From contig NTJI01000001.1 of the NCBI GenBank assembly GCA_002307375.1, positions 124,001 through 188,000 on the forward strand: a DNA stretch of 64,000 nucleotides, in the 5' to 3' direction. The notes below the pieces were generated by a model. That model was not told where the DNA came from. It worked only from the letters and a program-made list of their open reading frames with translations, and ran no database searches. This document shows positions 59,828 through 64,000 of this stretch, piece by piece (the first letter of the stretch is position 1; each line of letters opens with the position of its first letter). Made by a program: the position numbers and the translations under genes. Source of the stretch: Lysobacteraceae bacterium NML93-0399 (lineage in GTDB: Bacteria; Pseudomonadota; Gammaproteobacteria; Xanthomonadales; Xanthomonadaceae).

Positions 59828-60631
59828 ATGCCCGATGATCTGATTCTCGAACGCCAGGGCGCCGTCGCGCGCGTGCGCCTCGACCGCGCCACCCTGCACA
59901 ACGCCTTCGATGCGGCGCTGATCGCATCGCTGACCTCGGCGCTGGAAGCGCTGGGACGCGATGCCGACGTGCGCGTGGTCGTGCTGGAAGGTGCCGGCGC
60001 GTCGTTCTCGGCCGGCGCCGATCTCAACTGGATGCGCGGCATGGCGGCAGCCAGCGAGGCCGACAACCGGGAAGATGCCCTCGCCCTCGCGCATCTGCTG
60101 CGCACCCTCGACGAATTGCCCAAGCCGACTATCGCACGCGTGCATGGCGCCGCCTTCGGCGGTGGCGTCGGTCTGGTCGCATGCTGCGACATCGCCATCG
60201 GCGTGCCGGGTGCGAAATTCGGCCTGACCGAAAGTCGCCTGGGCCTGCTGCCGGCGACGATCTCGCCCTACGTCATCGCCGCGATCGGTCCGCGCCAGGC
60301 GCGGCGCTGGTTCGCCACCGGCGAGACTTTCGATGCGCAGCGTGCGGTGCAGATCGGCCTGCTGCACGACGTCGTCGAGGATGATCTGCTCGATGCCACC
60401 GTCGATCGCCAGATCGCCCTGCTGCTCAAATCCGGCCCCTCCGCGGCCAGCGACGCCAAGCGTCTGGTGCGCGAGGTCGTAGCTGCGACCGACCGCGACC
60501 TGCTCGATCAGGACAACGCCACGCTGATCGCCGCCCTGCGCGTCTCGCCCGAAGGCCAGGAAGGCCTGACCGCCTTCCTCGACAAGCGCCCCGCGGCGTG
60601 GACGCGCACAGACCAGGACAGCCATGTTTGA
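59828..60631 (+). CDS. liuC: Methylglutaconyl-CoA hydratase (enoyl-CoA hydratase family)
   Basis: A 267-residue crotonase-fold enzyme. The oxyanion loops are SFSAGADLNWMRGMA and HGAAFGGGVGLVACCDIAIG, and the active-site Glu lies in FGLTESRLGLLPATISPYV. By context it hydrates 3-methylglutaconyl-CoA to HMG-CoA in leucine breakdown, between the carboxylase and the lyase. ATG 59828 starts the conserved region; its end overlaps the carboxylase alpha subunit by eight bases, so the genes are translationally coupled. Confidence 0.9.
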   Translation: MPDDLILERQGAVARVRLDRATLHNAFDAALIASLTSALEALGRDADVRVVVLEGAGASFSAGADLNWMRGMAAASEADNREDALALAHLLRTLDELPKPTIARVHGAAFGGGVGLVACCDIAIGVPGAKFGLTESRLGLLPATISPYVIAAIGPRQARRWFATGETFDAQRAVQIGLLHDVVEDDLLDATVDRQIALLLKSGPSAASDAKRLVREVVAATDRDLLDQDNATLIAALRVSPEGQEGLTAFLDKRPAAWTRTDQDSHV

Positions 60632-62597
60632 CACGCTTCTGATCGCCAACCGCGGCGAGATCGCCTGCCGCATCATCCGCACCGCCCGGCGCATGGGCAT
60701 CCGCACCGTGGCCGTGTACTCCGAGGCCGATGCCGACGCGCAGCACGTGCGGCTGGCCGACGAGGCGTATCCGATCGGCGGGCCGCGGCCGCAGGACTCG
60801 TACCTGCGCGGCGATGCGATTCTCGAGGTCGCATGTGCCAGCGGCGCCCGGGCTATCCACCCGGGCTACGGCTTTCTCAGCGAGAACGCCGAGTTCGCCG
60901 ATGCGGTGGAAGCCGCCGGGCTGACATTCGTCGGGCCGTCGTCGGCCTCGATGCGCAAGATGGGCAGCAAGGCCGGCGCCAAGGATCTGATGGCCGCGGC
61001 CGGCGTACCGGTGGTGCCGGGCTACACCGGCGAGGACCAGTCGCAGTCGACGCTCGCACGCGAGGCGGCGCGCATCGGCTTTCCGCTGATGATCAAGGCC
61101 GCGCATGGCGGCGGTGGCAAGGGCATGCGCATCGTGCGCGCGCTCGAAGAATTCATTCCCAGCCTCGAGAGCTGCCAGCGCGAGGCGCGCGGCGCGTTCG
61201 GGCGCGACCGGGTGCTGCTCGAGCGCTACATCGAATCGCCGCGCCACATCGAGATCCAGATCTTCGGCGACCGCCACGGCGAGGTGATCCACCTCAACGA
61301 GCGCGAGTGCTCGGCGCAGCGGCGCTACCAGAAGGTGTTCGAAGAGTCGCCCTCGCCGTTTCTCACGCCCGAACTGCGCACGGCCATGGGCGAGGCTGCA
61401 GTGCTCGCCGGGCGCGCGATCGACTATGCCAACGCCGGCACGGTGGAATTCATCGTCGACCCCGACGGCGGCTTCTATTTCATGGAAATCAACACGCGGT
61501 TGCAGGTCGAGCACCCGGTGACCGAACTCACGACCGGGCTGGACCTCGTCGAATGGCAGCTGCGCATCGCCGCCGGCGCGCCCCTGCCGCTGGCGCAGCA
61601 GGACGTGCCGCGGCAGGGACATGCGATCGAGGTGCGCCTGTACGCCGAAGACCCCGATGCCGGTTTCCTGCCCGGCTCGGGCGTGCTCAGGACCCTGCGT
61701 CTGCCCGCGCCGTCTGCGCACGTGCGCATCGACTCGGGCGTGGTCGAAGGCGACACGGTGACGATCTTCTACGACCCGATGATCGCCAAGCTCATCGTCT
61801 GGGACGAGGACCGACCGCGTGCCCTCGCCCGTCTGCGCGAGGCGCTGGCGCAGTGCCGGATCGTCGGACCGAAATCCAACATCGAGTTCCTCGAGCGGCT
61901 GGTGCGGCATCCGTCGATCGTCGAGGCCACGATCGACACCGGATACCTCGACCGGCATCTCGATGCGTTCGTGTCGCCGTCCGAGGCCGCGCCGCCGGCG
62001 CATCTGCTGGCCGCGGCCGCCGTCGCGCGTTTGCTGCAGGGCGACGCGGCGCGTGCGGAGGCATCGCCTTGGGCGGCGACCGACGGCTGGCGCGCCGGCA
62101 CGCGCGCGGCGCGCACGTTCTTGTTCGAACATCGCGGCCAGCCGCAGACGGTGTCGGTCGTCCAGGACGCGGACACGCACCGCGTGCGGCTGCCCGATGG
62201 CGACATCGTCGTCACCGGTGCGCGGCTGGACGCCGGCGTGCTCAGCGCCCGCTTCGATGGCCGTGCACTGCGCGTGTCGGTGATGACGGGCATCGACGGA
62301 CTCGTGGTCCACGACGGACAGCAACGCCTGGATCTGCGCGAGGTGCCTGCCGGTCGCCGCGACGCCGGCGCTGACGCTGGCGGCGACGACCGCCTGCGTG
62401 CCCCGATGCCAGGACGCGTGGTCGCCGTGCAGGTCGAAGCCGGGGCAAGCGTCACCGCCGGCCAGGCCGTGCTGGTGATGGAAGCGATGAAGATGGAACT
62501 GGCGATCAAGGCGCCGCGCGACGGCGTGGTGTCCGAGCTGCGCGCGGCGGCCGGTGACTTCGTCGAGGCCGATGCGGTCCTGGCGGTGCTCGAATGA
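60624..62597 (+). CDS. liuD: Methylcrotonyl-CoA carboxylase alpha subunit (biotin carboxylase + BCCP)
   Basis: A 657-residue biotin-containing subunit. The biotin carboxylase domain opens [20 protein letters not shown]. It has the ATP-grasp Gly-rich loop [20 protein letters not shown] and the catalytic stretch [23 protein letters not shown]/linker domain follows. The C-terminal biotinyl domain has [11 protein letters not shown] with the biotinylated Lys623. With LiuB it fixes bicarbonate onto 3-methylcrotonyl-CoA. It overlaps liuC (8 bases) and liuE (4 bases). Confidence 0.94.
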   Translation: MFDTLLIANRGEIACRIIRTARRMGIRTVAVYSEADADAQHVRLADEAYPIGGPRPQDSYLRGDAILEVACASGARAIHPGYGFLSENAEFADAVEAAGLTFVGPSSASMRKMGSKAGAKDLMAAAGVPVVPGYTGEDQSQSTLAREAARIGFPLMIKAAHGGGGKGMRIVRALEEFIPSLESCQREARGAFGRDRVLLERYIESPRHIEIQIFGDRHGEVIHLNERECSAQRRYQKVFEESPSPFLTPELRTAMGEAAVLAGRAIDYANAGTVEFIVDPDGGFYFMEINTRLQVEHPVTELTTGLDLVEWQLRIAAGAPLPLAQQDVPRQGHAIEVRLYAEDPDAGFLPGSGVLRTLRLPAPSAHVRIDSGVVEGDTVTIFYDPMIAKLIVWDEDRPRALARLREALAQCRIVGPKSNIEFLERLVRHPSIVEATIDTGYLDRHLDAFVSPSEAAPPAHLLAAAAVARLLQGDAARAEASPWAATDGWRAGTRAARTFLFEHRGQPQTVSVVQDADTHRVRLPDGDIVVTGARLDAGVLSARFDGRALRVSVMTGIDGLVVHDGQQRLDLREVPAGRRDAGADAGGDDRLRAPMPGRVVAVQVEAGASVTAGQAVLVMEAMKMELAIKAPRDGVVSELRAAAGDFVEADAVLAVLE

Positions 62598-63496
62598 GCC
62601 TGCCGGCCGAGGTGCGCATCGTCGAGGTCGGCCCGCGCGACGGGCTGCAGAACGAGAAGGCGCATGTCGCCACTGCCGACAAAATCGAACTGATCGACCG
62701 GCTGTCGGCGACCGGCCTGCGCAGCATCGAGGCGACGAGTTTCGTCAGCCCGAAATGGGTACCGCAGTTGGCCGATGCCGCCGAGGTCTATGCCGGCATC
62801 ACCCGCCGGCCGGGCATCGCCTATCCGGTGCTGGTGCCCAACGAGACCGGATACGGGCGCGCGCGCGCTGCGGGTGTCGAGGAGATCGCGGTGTTCACCG
62901 CGGCGTCGGAAGCCTTCAACCGCACCAACATCAATGCCTCGATCGCCGAATCGCTGGCCCGTTTCGCGCCGGTACTCGAAAGGGCGCGGGCCGACGGGGT
63001 GCGGGTTCGCGGCTACGTGTCGACCGTCCTCGGCTGCCCCTACCAGGGCGCGGTGCCGGTGGCCGATGTGGTCCGCGTCGCGCGTTCTCTGCACGACATG
63101 GGGTGCTACGAAATCTCGCTCGGGGACACGATCGGCGTCGGCACGCCCGCCGCGGCGCGTGACATGCTGCGCGCCGTCGCCTCCGAGGTGCCGATGCCGG
63201 CTCTGGCAGTGCATTTCCACGACACCTACGGCCAGGCGCTGGCCAACGTGCTGGCCTGCCTCGAAGCCGGCGTGTCCGTGGTCGATGCTGCGGTGTCGGG
63301 CGCCGGCGGCTGTCCCTATGCGAAGGGCGCCAGCGGCAACGTCGCCACCGAGGACGTGGTCTACATGCTGCACGGGCTGGGCATGCGCACCGGCGTCGAT
63401 CTCGACGCGCTCGCCGCGACAGGCCACTGGCTCGCCGGCAAGCTCGGACGGGTTTCCAGCAGCAAGGTCGGACAGGCGCTCGCCACCCGCACATGA
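62594..63496 (+). CDS. liuE: Hydroxymethylglutaryl-CoA lyase
   Basis: A 300-residue TIM-barrel lyase cleaving HMG-CoA to acetoacetate and acetyl-CoA, the last step of leucine breakdown. [12 protein letters not shown] is the metal/substrate motif near residue 12. [14 protein letters not shown] and [15 protein letters not shown] (metal His pair) follow, and the catalytic Cys lies in [20 protein letters not shown]. It is the third gene of the overlapping liuC-D-E set, and its stop overlaps the start of a PAS-domain gene. Confidence 0.94.
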   Translation: MSLPAEVRIVEVGPRDGLQNEKAHVATADKIELIDRLSATGLRSIEATSFVSPKWVPQLADAAEVYAGITRRPGIAYPVLVPNETGYGRARAAGVEEIAVFTAASEAFNRTNINASIAESLARFAPVLERARADGVRVRGYVSTVLGCPYQGAVPVADVVRVARSLHDMGCYEISLGDTIGVGTPAAARDMLRAVASEVPMPALAVHFHDTYGQALANVLACLEAGVSVVDAAVSGAGGCPYAKGASGNVATEDVVYMLHGLGMRTGVDLDALAATGHWLAGKLGRVSSSKVGQALATRT

Positions 63497-64000
63497 CCGC
63501 CGCGCCGGACAGCGGTGACGCCGGATACCGGGATGCCCGGGATGCCGACGCATCGCTGCCCGACGCACTGTCCCGCGCTGCCGACGCACCCGGCACGGGC
63601 GACGATCTCCGCGCCCTGCTCGTCCGCGCCCGCGACGCGCTGCTGGCCGCGCGCGCCGACGCCGATGCCGCGCGGCTGCGCTACCACGCGCTGTTCGATG
63701 CGGTGCCCGACCCGGTCAGCATCCTCGACGCCGACGGCGCCGTCGTCGACCTCAACCGCGCCGGCACACGCGCCTACGGCCGTGCGCGCGAGGACATCGT
63801 CGGCCAGCCGATCGACGTGCTGAATCCCGACCTGCCGCGCGACCACCTCGCGCCGGTCTGGGACGCGGTACAGCGCGGCCGCACCTATGTCATCGAGGTC
63901 ACCAACATGCGCGGCGACGGCTCGCGCTTTCCGGTCGAGGTGCACAGCGCCGGCTTCGAGCACGATGGGCGGCCGTGCCTGGTGGCCGTCGCGCGCGATC
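63493..64000 (+). CDS. PAS-domain sensor protein, 5' part only
   Basis: At least 169 codons from ATG 63493, open at the right edge. A helical, Ala/Arg/Asp-rich lead ([20 protein letters not shown]) is followed by a PAS domain ([60 protein letters not shown]). No output domain is visible because the gene continues outside. The ATG overlaps the liuE stop (ATGA), so it belongs to the leucine operon. It could be a histidine kinase, a GGDEF/EAL protein or a regulator. Confidence 0.8.
   Translation, partial: MTAAPDSGDAGYRDARDADASLPDALSRAADAPGTGDDLRALLVRARDALLAARADADAARLRYHALFDAVPDPVSILDADGAVVDLNRAGTRAYGRAREDIVGQPIDVLNPDLPRDHLAPVWDAVQRGRTYVIEVTNMRGDGSRFPVEVHSAGFEHDGRPCLVAVARD

Overview
The window is 64 kb of GC-rich bacterial chromosome. 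Its protein families point to a gammaproteobacterium of the Xanthomonadaceae/Lysobacteraceae (Lysobacter/Luteimonas-like). The pointers are a leucine dehydrogenase plus liu-type leucine catabolism set, a REP repeat family with its RAYT transposase, and the style of the HPF-like and 64-residue conserved proteins. The taxonomic call is inference from family resemblance; no rRNA or tRNA gene is present to confirm it.

Layout. 1-9 kb holds a YqcI/YcgG (GntA-type) heme protein coupled to a DUF1989-like gene, two RNA-modification enzymes (an RsuA-type pseudouridine synthase and a TrmY-like methyltransferase), DUF488, an HPF-like ribosome factor, an NMT1/THI5-like protein and a NavBac sodium channel. 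Decayed genes lie between them. 9-15 kb has a three-subunit molybdenum aldehyde oxidoreductase operon (PaoABC-like) and motAB. 15-27 kb has mixed small enzymes and lipoproteins, a FecR / OmpA / CHASE2-HD-GYP signalling operon, two tandem secreted unknowns and a Fpg/Nei-type glycosylase. 27-36 kb has an ankyrin-catalase pair, a diguanylate cyclase, an Lpp-like lipoprotein with an L,D-transpeptidase, and a frameshifted S41 peptidase. 36-41.6 kb is an accessory islet: a membrane-anchored Mrr-like nuclease, then a strikingly AT-rich operon of an OLD/DUF3696-type ATPase and a separate TOPRIM protein. The AT-rich operon is bracketed by imperfect 30-bp direct repeats and followed by a methylmalonyl-CoA-mutase remnant. 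41.6-46.5 kb has a papain-like protease fused to an alpha/beta hydrolase, a phospholipase D/cardiolipin synthase and a REP array. 46.9-64 kb carries leucine catabolism (leucine dehydrogenase, isovaleryl-CoA dehydrogenase, thiolase, methylcrotonyl-CoA carboxylase beta and alpha, methylglutaconyl-CoA hydratase, HMG-CoA lyase). That set is interrupted by a RAYT with its BIME array, a subtilisin autotransporter, two Ala-rich lipoproteins and a bactofilin.

How genes work together. The leucine genes cover oxidative deamination of leucine and all steps from isovaleryl-CoA to acetoacetate plus acetyl-CoA. The last three are translationally coupled and run straight into a PAS-domain sensor that leaves the window. 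The AT-rich ATPase/TOPRIM pair looks like a split OLD-type (PARIS-like) anti-phage system and is the best candidate for an undescribed system.

A notable number of accessory genes are broken by single stops or short indels: an alpha/beta hydrolase, a PEBP protein, a metallopeptidase, a flavodoxin-like oxidoreductase and an S41 peptidase. They are annotated as pseudogenes, but sequencing error cannot be excluded from the sequence alone.
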